From NCBI GenBank assembly GCA_015501605.1, contig JADNRZ010000010.1:1426001-1490000 (forward strand): DNA of 64,000 bases. Reading direction: 5' to 3'. The notes under the pieces were generated by a model. It had not been told where the DNA came from and searched no databases. It was given only the letters and a program-made list of their open reading frames with translations. Shown in pieces: positions 42,993 to 54,283 of this stretch. The DNA is from Panaeolus papilionaceus (taxonomy: Eukaryota > Basidiomycota > Agaricomycetes > Agaricales). Each line of letters begins with the position of its first letter. Within the stretch, counting starts at the first letter, position 1. The translations under genes were made by a program, and so were the position numbers.

Positions 42993-44339
42993 ATGTCCCA
43001 CAAGCAGATCAGTAACCCCCAGCAAATGCCGCAGGCGGCACTTACTACCCCCCAACCAGAGGGCGGGTTCACTATCTACGGTGAAACAATATCCACCAGC
43101 TTCGTGGTCGACGAACAAGGAAGGCTGTCTCCCTGTCTCTCTGATTACCTTGCCATATGCAACAGTCCAGCATATCAAGACAAGCTTCTCGAAGTATTCC
43201 TGTGGAAGTGGAAATGGACAGGTCCACCAACCGCTCCTCAAATCCAGAGCATCACGCAAGAGGTCTGCGACATCATAAATCATGCCCTCGGGCAATGTCC
43301 CCGTATGCGGAAATTGGCCATCGACACTAAATTCCTAGAAGCAGCGCAATGCCACCAATTGAAGGATATACCGTCTGTAAATGAACCACGACTCAGGCAG
43401 TTGGCCATCCGAAGTGCTGATACCATCAGTAACAAAGCCATCGTTCGCCATCTATTCTCCATCATTGGACCCAACTTTTGGAGCACGAGCATATGTGTAG
43501 ATGGGCGTACCAAGCGCTGGGATGGTCCTAATGGCATGTTCGTTATGGGGCTCCATCGACAATTTATAGGCCTAACAACCCTCCAGCTCGACCAAGTCAC
43601 GATATGGGATTGGCTTCATCTTGTCAGAGATCTGCCTTCCCTGGCTCATGTCACTGTTACAGCCATGCGCGACAGTGTCGATGACCCCAGGATCGAGTAT
43701 GTCGGATTACGCGACCTTGAATCTATCGATCTCTCTGTGCATGCGGAGGAGGCGATGGACAAAAAGATCCTCATGCGTGCGCTAAGGCCTCTCCGGACAC
43801 CCCATCTGAAGAAGCTCTCTCTGGCTAACGATTACCTTTGGAGTCGCTCAAGCATAGACGACCTTCTATCCGAATTCAACTGCTATCTGGAAGAGTTTAC
43901 GGCGAACAACATGCCTGGCCTCACGCCCAATGTGTTGGCTGATTTTCTCTGCCACGAAGCAGTGGGGGAGAGCCTGAAAAAGCTTCACATCAACCCAGGG
44001 CCATACGCGAGATTCCAGCTATTTGACACCTCGCACGGGCAGCTCGTCCAACTTATGAGCGACATGGAAGCTCTTCCTGATTTGGAAGAGTTCAGCTTCC
44101 CTTTGTGCCATGTAGCGTACCCTAGTATGTCTCGCACTGAACTTCGGGAACCTTCTCCCATTTTTCACGTCCTGGGTGCCCGAGTCGCACAGACATCATT
44201 GCGACGCATAACGTGTTCCACACCCGACCCGCGTGCGATAAAGACTCAGCTTTCGACATACGATTATAGGCTCTTGATGCACTTAAAGAAGCAGCCAGGT
44301 GTGAGGGTTTGCATTACGGATGACGAGTTTGATCTCTGA
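42993..44339 (+). CDS. Single-exon 448-aa protein, LRR-like, function unknown
   Basis: Not recognised as a named protein. One uninterrupted frame of 448 codons, unusual here where most genes have introns. The ATG at 42993 follows a pyrimidine-rich leader and a TATA-like box. The sequence has scattered leucine-rich pattern (LTTLQLDQVTIWDWL, then LRDLESIDLSVHAEE, then PHLKKLSLANDYLW), like the substrate-binding part of basidiomycete F-box proteins. There is no convincing F-box at the N-terminus. It ends CITDDEFDL. Confidence 0.7.
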   Translation: MSHKQISNPQQMPQAALTTPQPEGGFTIYGETISTSFVVDEQGRLSPCLSDYLAICNSPAYQDKLLEVFLWKWKWTGPPTAPQIQSITQEVCDIINHALGQCPRMRKLAIDTKFLEAAQCHQLKDIPSVNEPRLRQLAIRSADTISNKAIVRHLFSIIGPNFWSTSICVDGRTKRWDGPNGMFVMGLHRQFIGLTTLQLDQVTIWDWLHLVRDLPSLAHVTVTAMRDSVDDPRIEYVGLRDLESIDLSVHAEEAMDKKILMRALRPLRTPHLKKLSLANDYLWSRSSIDDLLSEFNCYLEEFTANNMPGLTPNVLADFLCHEAVGESLKKLHINPGPYARFQLFDTSHGQLVQLMSDMEALPDLEEFSFPLCHVAYPSMSRTELREPSPIFHVLGARVAQTSLRRITCSTPDPRAIKTQLSTYDYRLLMHLKKQPGVRVCITDDEFDL

Positions 44340-44509
44340 TAATGACGCTGGTCATGCTCGAGTCTGGCACTGGAGTATTTTCCTTGCAAATTTTATGAGT
44401 TGATGAGAGAGTATATCCCCTTCTAATACTACATGGTAATTATTGTATTAATATATCCACACCATCCAATAAATATCAATAGTCACGATTGGTATTCTTC
44501 AATGACCTT

Positions 44510-46040
44510 TCAATCTTTGCGAGTCAAGCTTTTTTCCACTACGAAGTTTTGCAAAGCCTCTAAACCAGCACTGATATCAGCAAGCCATGCTTTGTTGTCG
44601 AATCCTGGGTATGACGACGCAAGCGAATGGCCGCGTTTTGTAGGCTTAGCGCGGCGAGTTCTAGTTTGGGGAGTCAAGATTGCGCCTGAGGGGGCTAGAG
44701 TGCGCAATAGTTTGTCCTTAGTTCGACAGGTGGTAGAGTCGATTTCTTGGATTTTCTTGTCCATGTCACCTCCTGAAGTCAAGTCGCCTTTGTCTCTGAT
44801 GAATGCATGGGATTTGCTAACAAGAGGCTTTGATGTTTCTGCCTTGATGCCGTCGCGCCTACGACCATCTCGAGGATCGCTCTGTCCCTCTCTAGAATGG
44901 AGCAAGGCCCAAGATAACCAATTATTTTCCAGCATAACTCCTCGAGCATGAAGAGTCTTGAGATTGTCTCGCAGAATTGCTACGAGTTTGGAATAAGGCA
45001 TCAAGTACAATGCTGTTGAGGGGAAGATGAGGTATGTCCACCCTGCCACTGGTGTTAGCTTTAACAAGCAAGGAATACTGGTGGAACAAACCTTGCATGA
45101 TCCATCTTCTCCCCATCTCCTCAGCTTCCTGTTCATCAAATAAAATCGGCTTCACAGCAACAGATTGTTCTTCCACCTCAATAACATTGCTCGCTTGTGC
45201 AGGATTTCCCTTCGTCTTTCCCTTCTCCGGCTTGTTGACAACCGCAGCAGCTGCCTTGTCTTCCACAACCACCTCCTCGGAATATGCTCCTTTGCTGATT
45301 ATGAGGCTGAGGCATAATTTGATTTTCTTCACCAACCTCTGGCGCATGTACCTCTTGCTCCCCATCCTTTCCTTGCTCACAGCGGTCATTAACGACATCG
45401 GGACGCGATGCTCCAGTCGCTTCAACACCAACTTACGCACACCTCCCTGAGGCACTGTGCGTCTGTCAGGAAAGACATGCGTGTTCCAGTCCAGAGGTGG
45501 GTAAAGTTGCACTGGGGGTATATTTTTGCCTGTTCCAATAACCTTGCCATCCTTGTCAACCAAGGCCGGTAGTCGACTGGAGGGTGTTTTGGCGTCATTC
45601 TTTAGTTCAGAATTACGCGCCATACTGGCCTTAGTCTCCGGTCTTGCAACCCATGTCGTCGTGTATCCCTGCTCCTTGACCCAGGCCACCCTTTGCTCCC
45701 AAGTGATATAATCCCTCTGGAAAGGAAATAGAATCTGTGGTCGTTTTAAAAACGCTTGTGGTATAAGTCGAATTTCAAGGCCGTTGCCCCGAACGCGAGG
45801 AAATGTCATTGGGGGGAGTCGGGTGGCCGGGTGTTCTGGTTCGACATACTGGTCCCCAGAGTTGTCGGAAGGACGCCAGTTGGGTTGCAGGACGGAGGAA
45901 GGTGATCCCAGGTTTTGGAGTCGCCACTAGTAATAATTTTAGCGCTGTTGTCCCTTATGCTACTGTTTATCAAATGTACGTACGAGGAGTCCGGTGTACC
46001 TGCGTTTAGGAAGGTGAGAGAGCTCTTTCCATTTTACCAT
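44510..46040 (-). CDS. Conserved-looking 474-aa protein, not recognised
   Basis: Three exons (45984-46040, 45092-45926, 44510-45042) sum to 1425 nt, 474 aa. The start MVKWKELSHLPKRR is chosen because a 57-nt intron then joins in frame to WRLQNLGSPSSVL; starting at the internal ATG at 45809 would drop about 78 residues that are in frame and plausible. The first part is dense and looks folded (FPRVRGNGLEIRLIP, then RDYITWEQRVAWVKEQGY). The middle holds a basic stretch (KRYMRQRLVKKIKLCLSLI) and an Ala/Lys/Glu-rich linker. The end is basic with TPQTRTRRAKPTKRG. The basic, Arg-rich N-terminus could be a mitochondrial presequence, but this is a guess. Confidence 0.7.
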
Positions 46041-46441
46041 GAAGAATTATGTGTAGACCTTGCTAAACGCTCTCTGATTCGATGGAGTAGATTGGTTAAT
46101 GGGTTTGAGCAACTATATATAAAGACAACAAGACTCACAGTTATTTGAGAATCTTTCTTGCATTTCTTGTGCTCAGGTTGATGATAGCCCAATTGAACGT
46201 TCAGACACGGTGCAGTTGACGCATTCAAACTCCGCTCTCAATAGGGGCTTTTACATATTCGACAACCATAGTGTGGAGGGCTCTGAGAATAATCCGGGGA
46301 GGTTGCAGGAAACTACAGTATGTGAAACGTCGAGTAATATTTTGTTAATCATAAATCAAATACATATACAAGTTAAACAACAGCAATTTTCTTTTTCACA
46401 AGTGTTTATATCCTTCGTTATCTTTCCCCTCGACACACGGT
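46041..46441. other. Intergenic region
   Basis: 401 bp, AT-rich, between two minus-strand genes. A TATATATAAA-like sequence near 46113 lies about 75 bp upstream of the start at 46040 and may be its TATA box. Confidence 0.45.
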
Positions 46442-48418
46442 TCACTTGGCGATATCAGCAATTTCGTAGAGGTAAGATCCCAAAAGCTTGGACTGAGATT
46501 TTGTCAAGTTAGTACGAGTAAGTAATCTGAAGTTTTTAAAAAAATACGTACGCCTTCGATGAAGTTGGACCTATCAAGCTTTTCGTTGGTGGAGCTAAGG
46601 GACATCCTTTTAGACGATGCTGCTTGAGATGTTACGCAAATACTCACTGAGCACCGTCATCACCTCTTCCCATGGGCAACAAGCAAACGTTGACGCCCAA
46701 AGACTCGGCAAAGGTCAGGGTGACTGGGATCGATCCTCCCTCGCGGGTCAAATCAGGGTCTTGCTTGTAGACCGCCTTTTCGAGGAAAATCAGTGTGCTG
46801 AGACGCGTCATGACAGAACAAACATACTCGGGTAGCCCTTTTAGCCGCTTCGTAGTTCCAGTGGCGGTGATCAGCAACCCATGGCTTACCACCATGGAGG
46901 TTCTCGATCTTCAAAGTATTCTTAGTTTCAAGCTTGGCGAATTCCTTCTCCAGATGGTCGATAACGAGGGGGTCAACAAGTGCGGGGGTCTGAGGGGGAA
47001 CGAGGCTGCGTGATGTTTAGCCCCTAATCTTCTTTGACCTCGTATTGATTTCAGGGCTTACCGAATGCTGAACTTGCCCGAAACTTTGGCAGGGATGACA
47101 GTCTTCGCACCAGCTCCGCTGAATGCACCCTCGATACCATGAATGGAAAGGGAAGGTTCACGCATGCGGCCCATGAGCACCTGAACCTTATCGGAAGAAA
47201 GTGCGATAGCAGCACCGGCAGATTGCTCAACGTCAGAAATGCTGTAATCCAATTTCTCGTAAATAGCCCTAGGTGTCAGTGAAATGTCAAATAAGCTCTC
47301 TGCCGGCCGTCAAATTTAAATAGATCATACTTTTCTTCTTCGTCAGCAGGTGGTACCATCTCGTCGACACCTGGGACAAGGATCTTGCCGTCTGGTTGAA
47401 CCAAGGTGTTGAGAAGGGAGATGAGATCGGTCATGGGCTCGTGAACAGTCCTGCCAAACACTCCCGAGTGAAGGTCGCGAGCCGGTCCAGAAACTGTGAC
47501 CTTGTAGTAAGACAAGCCGCGAAGACCATAGGTAAGAGCTGGAGTGCGAGTGTTGAGCCAGTAGTTGTCGGACTGGGAGAACGCGAGTCAGGGAAATGAA
47601 CCGAAAAATTGGCACTTCGTGAAAATGCTCACAATGCAAACGCAATCGACGCCTTCGAAGTAACCGCCTTTCTTCGACTCGCGCTCAACGAGCTCATCGA
47701 GGCCCTCGCTGCCACTCTCCTCCATACCTTCGAAACAGATAACGAGATTGACAGGAAGTGGGAGCTTGTTCTCGTGATGGTACTGGAGCACATTGAGCCA
47801 TCCCAAAATAGGACCCTTGTCATCTGAACTGCCTCGTCCGATCAAACGCCCTGTCTTTTCGTCAATGACCAAAGTGAATGGCTCGGTATCCCATCCGTCT
47901 GATTTATTAGCCTTTGCGCGAGAAGAGTCAGTATTTGGGATGACAATTCAGATGTTGCTGGGAAAGCCAGTCGGAACGAATCCCACTACCTGTGCCTCTA
48001 AAGAAATGGCAAGTTACTCACAGGCTGAACGTCAAAGTGACCGTATATCAAGACTGTCTTCTTGCTGCTGTCGTTGCCGATTTTGCCCAGGATGGCTGGG
48101 GGAAGCGGGAGGTCACGGTCGTCCATCAAGTGTCTACCCAAATCCACAAGGCGGGTCTCGACACCCAGTTGCTGTAACTGTCCGTTAAGCCAGTCTGCCA
48201 TAGCAAGGACGTCATTTCTGTGTGCCCAGTCCCCAGAAATTCTGATTCGGACGAGGATAGAGCGTCGAAGTGTACGAGGAATTCGTGAGACGCTTGACTC
48301 AACCCCCTTGAAAACACTGTGCAACTCACGAAGGGATCGCTACTGCGTCTGAGAGACGTTTGATGAAGCTTTCAGCATTGGAATCGATGTAGTTGAGAAA
48401 TTCTTGTGGTGCTGGCAT
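46442..48418 (-). CDS. DUG1: Cys-Gly metallodipeptidase (M20 family, DUG1/CNDP-like)
   Basis: Zinc/manganese dipeptidase that splits Cys-Gly during glutathione breakdown in the cytosol. About 480 aa, starting [17 protein letters not shown]. The metal-site motifs of the M20A family are in order: YGHFDVQPA (His, Asp), [15 protein letters not shown] (bridging Asp), [16 protein letters not shown] (catalytic Glu pair), and [16 protein letters not shown] near the end (His). The dimerisation domain lies between, with [20 protein letters not shown] and [20 protein letters not shown]. Several introns; the last exons give [12 protein letters not shown] and stop at 46442. All ligands expected of an active enzyme are present. 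Confidence 0.94.
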
Positions 48419-48650
48419 TGTCGTCTCTCTATCAGGGTTGTGGTTGTGGTATGAGATGTGAATGTTGTAGATAAGATAATGTCAACCCTGGAAGGATCTT
48501 CCGGCACCGTATGTGATTATGTAACACATCCCTTCTTTTCCTCCCTCCTCCTCGTGGTTCTCTGAGCGCTTAGACTTGGGGTAAGTTGTGTGCCTTGAAT
48601 GGTGCGGGATACGCTGGTTTGATTTGTTGGAATCTATAGGTCTTACAGAA

Positions 48651-49540
48651 ATGTCTAGAGCTTTGGATTCCTGGGATGATCAACCCGTGAGTCGCGTCTT
48701 GGTGCAATCCCGCTGTTCATGACTGTATGCCAACTCTTGGCGCTTTGCAGGATAGTGGGCCAGTCGTCATAGCGTCTGCTGGAACCTCTTCAAGCGCCCT
48801 TAAATCCAGAACAACTAAAGCCATCGCTGTCCGGGATGACTGGGAGGACGATGAGCAGGACGACGACGAGGAGCAGCCCATCACACGCGAACGGAACAAG
48901 CAGATCTGGGAGGACGCGTGAGTTTATCCAGAACCTCCATCACCCCATGAAGCTATTAATTCTAAAGCTGATACTATATTTAATCCCTTTGCGGTTGGTC
49001 TCTAACAGAAATACACGGGTAGTGCACCCCATGCCAGCAGTCATCCTTGTGCGTGCCGCATCGACAGCAGCTAGTACTGTAACATCTCCAAGTCTACCTC
49101 TCAACCAGCCACCATCAATGCGCATTCTTAAACGCCCGTCACCTTCTGTGTCGCCCACGCAATCTGGGGCGTCTAACACTGCAAATGCTGCGGCACTGCA
49201 GGCAGAAGCTCTGAAGGAGCGAGAGAGAAAGTACCAAGAAGCCAGGGAGAGGATTTTCGGCGCTTCAAGTGGCAGTAGTTCTGATATCTCACAGCCGCCT
49301 GGCACTACCCATTTGAGTGATGAGGCAAGGATGAATCAAAGTGGGAAAGAGATTCATTTCAGCGGAGCCAAGAAAACAAGGAGTCCCAATCCCACATCGC
49401 CGACTACTACTCAGATCATTCGGGAACCTCGTGGGCCAGGGACAGGTCCAAATGCTGCTGGCTTTGGAGACAGAAGAACTGGTCCGAGCTCAGTCAGTTC
49501 TCTCCCTGGTGATCAAGTCTCTACGCAATCAGCGTCATGA
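48651..49540 (+). CDS. SUZ / SUZ-C domain RNA-associated protein (SZRD1-like)
   Basis: About 250 aa. Short first exon MSRALDSWDDQP, then an acidic segment (DDWEDDEQDDDEEQPITRER). The SUZ domain is the stretch RILKRPSPSVSPT...ALKERERKYQEARERIFG, a motif that binds RNA. The C-terminal EPRGPGTGPNAAGFGDRR matches the SUZ-C motif. The same two-motif order occurs in animal SZRD1 and in fungal proteins of unknown role. Introns at about 48688-48749 and 48918-49008 keep the frame. Most of the protein is expected to be disordered. Its upstream region (232 bp) is shared with the divergent DUG1 gene. Confidence 0.82.
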
Positions 49541-49743
49541 ACTGATCCATGTTCAACACGAGTCTCGGCGGATTGATTTTGACGACCTACATTTTACGGG
49601 ATCCTTGAGCCACGTATACCTTACTGAAGCTCGCTATTGGAATATACATAGTACTTGTCATTATATCCTCGAATTTCAAATTCAAGCGGGATAAACGCGT
49701 GTTGTTTGCGGTTGCTTGATTATGAGTGCGCCCCTATTTCAAG

Positions 49744-50090
49744 CTAATAGCCACTCATGGTCATCTCAGTCTCAAGTCGGGGCATAAGTCGCTTTCTCAA
49801 GGGTTGTTTCAGAGAGAACTTCATCGTTGAGGGCAATGCCTCCTTGATTTCGTTGATGTCAAGCAGAGCTCGGGATGCCGTCAACGAATCTGCTTTCATT
49901 ACTGACCACCATTGCGCGCCTATTCCAAGCTCATCATTCCCTTCTCTAATTTTATCCTCAGGTTTCCTTTTGTGATGAGAAGAAACTTCCTCGGAAGTAG
50001 TAGATGAATGACCGCTCTTTATTTGTTCGACCAACCTGATGCATGCGACGTTGACTTCCGAGCTCGAGCCAGCGAGCGTGAACAGCTAAT
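49744..50090 (-). CDS. Short conserved-looking fragment, possible 3' remnant of a gene
   Basis: Not recognised with confidence. The frame runs LFTLAGSSSEVNVACIRLVE, then QIKSGHSSTTSEE, a basic linker, and a helix-rich end (SRALLDINEIKEALPSTM) to a stop at 49744. The first part resembles the end of a KH domain (strand, then G-S-x-E-x-V, then helix). A splice acceptor (TTAG) precedes it at about 50090, but the region that should hold the upstream exon is the start of the F-box gene on the other strand. It may be a gene cut by rearrangement or one overlapping its neighbour. Confidence 0.35.
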
Positions 50091-50133
50091 TTAGGGTTCA
50101 GCTATCTTCCTTTGCAACCACCATCACAGCATC

Positions 50134-51562
50134 ATGTCTGGAAGTCCCTTCGACAGGCTTTCCCTTGAAATTGCAGAGCTTATCTTCGAGGGAATCTTAT
50201 GGGACGGTTTACCATCATTTCGAGGTGTACATTCCAATGGTCCATTTGGCCCCGATTGTCCAGAGTACATCAAGATACTCAGCTCCTGCAGACTTGTCTG
50301 CAAGGGTTTTAACGCACTTGCATTTCCCCGGTTGTTCCATACTGTCCAACTCACCAGGCCAGGCTCGTATGTCTGCAACGAAGGCGGAGAATTAGCTGCT
50401 CAAAGAGCGCAACGCTTTCTTGCCCTGATACAACGGAATCCAGCAATTGGCCCGGTGGTTCAGGCATTCAGCATTCATTCAAACGGGGGTACCCAGATTG
50501 CCAGAACGTGGTTCAAGAATGACCCTTCTATCCAGGACATTTTACCGCTACTCCCGAAAGTGAGGCATTTCGCCATCAAGGTATATGGCAGAAACCTCTC
50601 TTGGACAAAACTAAGCGAGGGCATGTCTCAAGCCTGCAAGACGTTTTGTCTTGGTCCTTCGATAACCCGACTCGAATTTCAAAAAATCCAGCAATTGCCG
50701 TTATCGACGTGCATTCTTCATAGCAGGACGCTCAAAGACCTTGGCTTATACGGCGTTGATTATGACGGTAAAGTCGACAGGACCCCACAAGACAACACAA
50801 TCACCCCTCAGATTTAAACCCTCCAGATATGCGCCCGTAGCATGTCAAAAGTTATAATGCGGATTGCAGACGGCCATCCAAGGCAATTTCAATCCCTGTC
50901 GGGTCTCGAGAAATTGGTCATTGAGCTTGGTGGTCAATATCATGACGATTCGCGACCCGACTTCCAGAATGATCATCTAAACAAGATCATCGACAATTGC
51001 TCAGGAACGTTGAGGGAACTCGTCGTGGGTGACGCAATGGAACTTGTTATACCTGGTGCGTCCCATGCTACACATGGTTAGACGTGGATGTGTGTGTAAT
51101 TATTAATCACCAACAGAGCGCCACTGGCCGTCTCAGAGGTGCCTTTCGCTCGCGAAGTGCCTTGAGCGGATCGTGTTATGGATCCCTGCCTACCTCATTT
51201 CTGGGGGTCCGGGCTCTGTTCCAGAAGGCTTTTTGAACTTTCTTGATTGCAAGGAAGCTTTAGATACCGTCAGAACTATTCACATATTATTCCTTGTGCG
51301 GGACAAGAAACCTTCTGAACTGATGCTTCATGGAGAGGACGGGTGGTCAGCGTTGGACAAAATCATTCTCGCTATCTATCCCCAACTGCAGACATTGACG
51401 TTGGAGTTCAACGCTGGGATGGGAAATGATGCGCTTCGTCGTCGGGATAATGAGTATGAAGTGAAGCGACATATGCGGAGCTGTTTTTCGGGGCTTGTCG
51501 CTGCAGAGACGACGAAAGTGCAGGTTATCACCGCCTCAAATGTCACCATCGAAATTGTATAG
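50134..51562 (+). CDS. F-box/LRR-like protein, paralogue of the next gene
   Basis: F-box at the start (FDRLSLEIAELIFEGILWD, then ILSSCRLVCKGFNALAFPRLFHTVQL). A long LRR-like region follows (NPAIGPVVQAFSI, then SITRLEFQKIQQLPLSTCIL). The plain frame meets TAA at 50815. If 50773-50826 is a 54-nt intron (GTCGAC...CCAG, not the best donor), the exons 50134-50772, 50827-51055 and 51117-51562 sum to 1314 nt, 437 aa. If not, the gene carries a nonsense mutation. The C-terminal half WSALDKIILAIYPQLQTLTLEF matches the equivalent part of the genes at 51719 and 63206. Confidence 0.65.
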
Positions 51563-51718
51563 TAGATAGATTGTACTAGGTTCTCCTCTAATGTGAGCAA
51601 TTGGGCGATGTGAGTGTTAAACAAAGTATATGTCAGGTGTGTTCACATGCGCATGTAAGGATACAGTGACTAGTTCTAGTTACTAAGCTATGACATTCTT
51701 GCTCTTCCCCACACCTCC

Positions 51719-53187
51719 ATGTCCGTCAAAGCTACTGGGATCGAATCACTCCACTGCGAAATCCTCGACCTTATTTTCGATGAGCTACAGCTTCTCTTTG
51801 ATGACGAGCAAGACATGAAAGAGACCATCAGCGCATGCAGGCTTGTTTGCAGATGGCTCAACGACTTTGCCTCTCCATTCTTATTTCGCACGCTAGGACT
51901 AACGCAGTATTCACCGTATGCCCCGCGTGTCCAGGAGTGTGACTTTGCTTACGGGGTGCCTGTGAACTACAAAGAATACGGCGAAGAACGGTCACAGGAG
52001 GTTCTATCTCTCCTCGAGGCAAACCCGAAGATAGCGCCTCTTGTGCGCTCTTTATCGATCGACACATATGCATACAAAAATCGAGCAAGCCATTGGATAC
52101 GTAAAAGCGAAACGCTCCTGTGCATACTGGAGAGACTCGTTAATGTGAAGCATTTCACTTTTCGAGCACACTGCGGACGACTCAAGTGGACCTATTTCGA
52201 AGAACCACTGACGAAGTCTCTTGAAGCCCTGTTGCATAGGCCGTTCATCCATCGTCTTGCATTCAGGGACATCGAAGCCTTGCCCCTCCGTGTTATATTG
52301 ACTTCCAGCAGCCTCTGCCATCTCTCTATTACCGACGGTACCCATGGGTATGATGGAGGCATTAATGTAAATTCGGACACCCGCTCTCCCCCGTCTTTGG
52401 AGGTATCCCCTCGGGCGTTGACTTGTTACAGTTCTACATGGTGCGACGACGCGTCCTTTACGCATTCAGGATATATGTCTCGTGTTACATTTCTCAAACT
52501 AAAGCTGGACTACGTTCATTCCGGTGACCTCCACGCCTACGATGCGGACAAATGGAACGAACCGTGGTGCAATCTGCTGAAGAATCTACCTCAGCTGAAG
52601 GAATTGGAAGTCGGTGTATCTTCCGAAGGACAGTGGGCGCCGGGTATGTGTATATCCCATTTTCCAAATCGATTGCATTCCTTATCATCGGTGCTCTACT
52701 AAATGAACTTTGTATTGTAGCATCCACATGGCCGAGCGCTGATGGCCTTTTATCGCTGAAGTCTCTCGAAACTCTTCGAATCAAGGTCTCGATTGCATTT
52801 ACAAACGAGTACAACTACTATATTCCTCAAATCATCACCACAGCACTGAAAGCCCAACGACCAATGCGAAGTGTTACAACAATTCATATAACTGTGATGG
52901 CGTTTTATGACGACACCATGGAACGAATCACCCGTGGATGGAATAATGTCTTGAATTTGGACGAATGGCTACAGCGTACATACCCCATGTTAAAAAAGGT
53001 GGTTTTAGAATTCGTCTTGGGCAACAATTCTGTAAGAGACGATGAGAGCGATGAGGGTTGGTCGCCAGCCCTGGTCAACTTTTCGAGGGGGGCGATGAAG
53101 GAGATGGCGGAAAATTTTTGGCCAGCCCTTGTCGAATCATCAAGTGTAATTAAAATTATTACACCTACAGCTGTTTTCGAATTGTAA
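51719..53187 (+). CDS. F-box/LRR-like protein, tandem paralogue
   Basis: Two exons (51719-52643, 52721-53187) sum to 1392 nt, 463 aa. F-box region: LHCEILDLIFDELQLLFDDE, then ISACRLVCRWLNDFASPFLFRTLGL. Shares the order of motifs with the gene just upstream: NPKIAPLVRSLSIDTY, then LKWTYFEEPLTKSLEALL, then HRLAFRDIEALPLRVIL, and the C-terminal WLQRTYPMLKKVVLEFVLG. Only 156 bp separate the two genes, which points to tandem duplication followed by strong divergence. It ends ITPTAVFEL. The F-box suggests an SCF ubiquitin-ligase adaptor; the target is unknown. Confidence 0.78.
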
Positions 53188-54283
53188 TTATATAAACGCG
53201 TTCCTCGTCGTACTTATTTACCATTTCGCCGGTTTTCGAGATCATTCGGATGCGTGTGAATAGTGGGTAGAAGCTGATGGTAATAATAGGGGTACGCGCG
53301 AGGGCGCAAAATATATCCCGACTCTGAAGACTTTGTCATGACGGGACCTCGATGGGGCTCTCGACAGTCATCTTATCCTATTCAATTACAATACTACATG
53401 TTTAGCCGCTGGTTCCATGCTTCGACAACCTCCTGTGCACTCTCTTGAAGGGTTCGGGTTCTGGGCTTTGCTTTTTTACTGCTACGTCATTTCATGATGG
53501 CAAGAACTGTTAGATCGATAAGATCGTCCATAGCAGTCCTGTCGTCAGGAATGACATCTACAATTGTTCAAACTTCTGGGACGCCGTTGCTTTAAGCAGC
53601 ACGCACCCTCATTCCTTATCGTACGTGAAATCCATCCAGACCCTGCTACAGATTACATACTACTCGAACGTGCATGTCATTTAGCGAGTATCTTGGACTC
53701 CTAAGAAAGCAAAAGGCTTTCCTCATACTACATACCTCAGCACTGGTCTCCAAAAAAAGCATAACCCGCTGTCATAAATTTGACAGAATCGGCACAATAG
53801 GATCAAAACCACGATGGAGCTGCCAGTTGTTCAGCACAACGACTGCCCGTATGAGTCGGCTGAATGTGGATGTTCTTTATTTCGCTGATCGAGGTGCCAA
53901 GATATCGCATGGTTGATAATACTTTGGACATACTTACTGATATAAAGTCATTATTGTTCAGAGCATTTTTTCTATGTCATGATGCATTGGAGTCGAGTAT
54001 AAATGCATGTATTGATGATCAGGAACGTTGAAACAGATGGATGATGGACATCGGGGCATGGACGCACATGGACATAAGTAGCATCGGAAAAAGAAAAAGA
54101 GGGACGATAATTTAAATAATTTGGTTGGGGGAAAGAATGAAGGAGCCTTAAAAGGGATAGACTGTGACATAATACTAGTAACTAAATAAAAGTCGTCGTA
54201 AACTTTTCCTTGTTAATTTATCAACGCGTCTCCCCCTTCTTCCTCTTTCCACTACTATCACCACCACCTCCTTTATAATACAA
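53188..54283. other. Intergenic region
   Basis: 1.1 kb. A short open frame at 53674-53916 has no family feature. The right 300 bp is pyrimidine-rich close to the ATG at 54284, fitting the promoter and leader of the UDP-glucose dehydrogenase gene. No gene supported. Confidence 0.4.
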
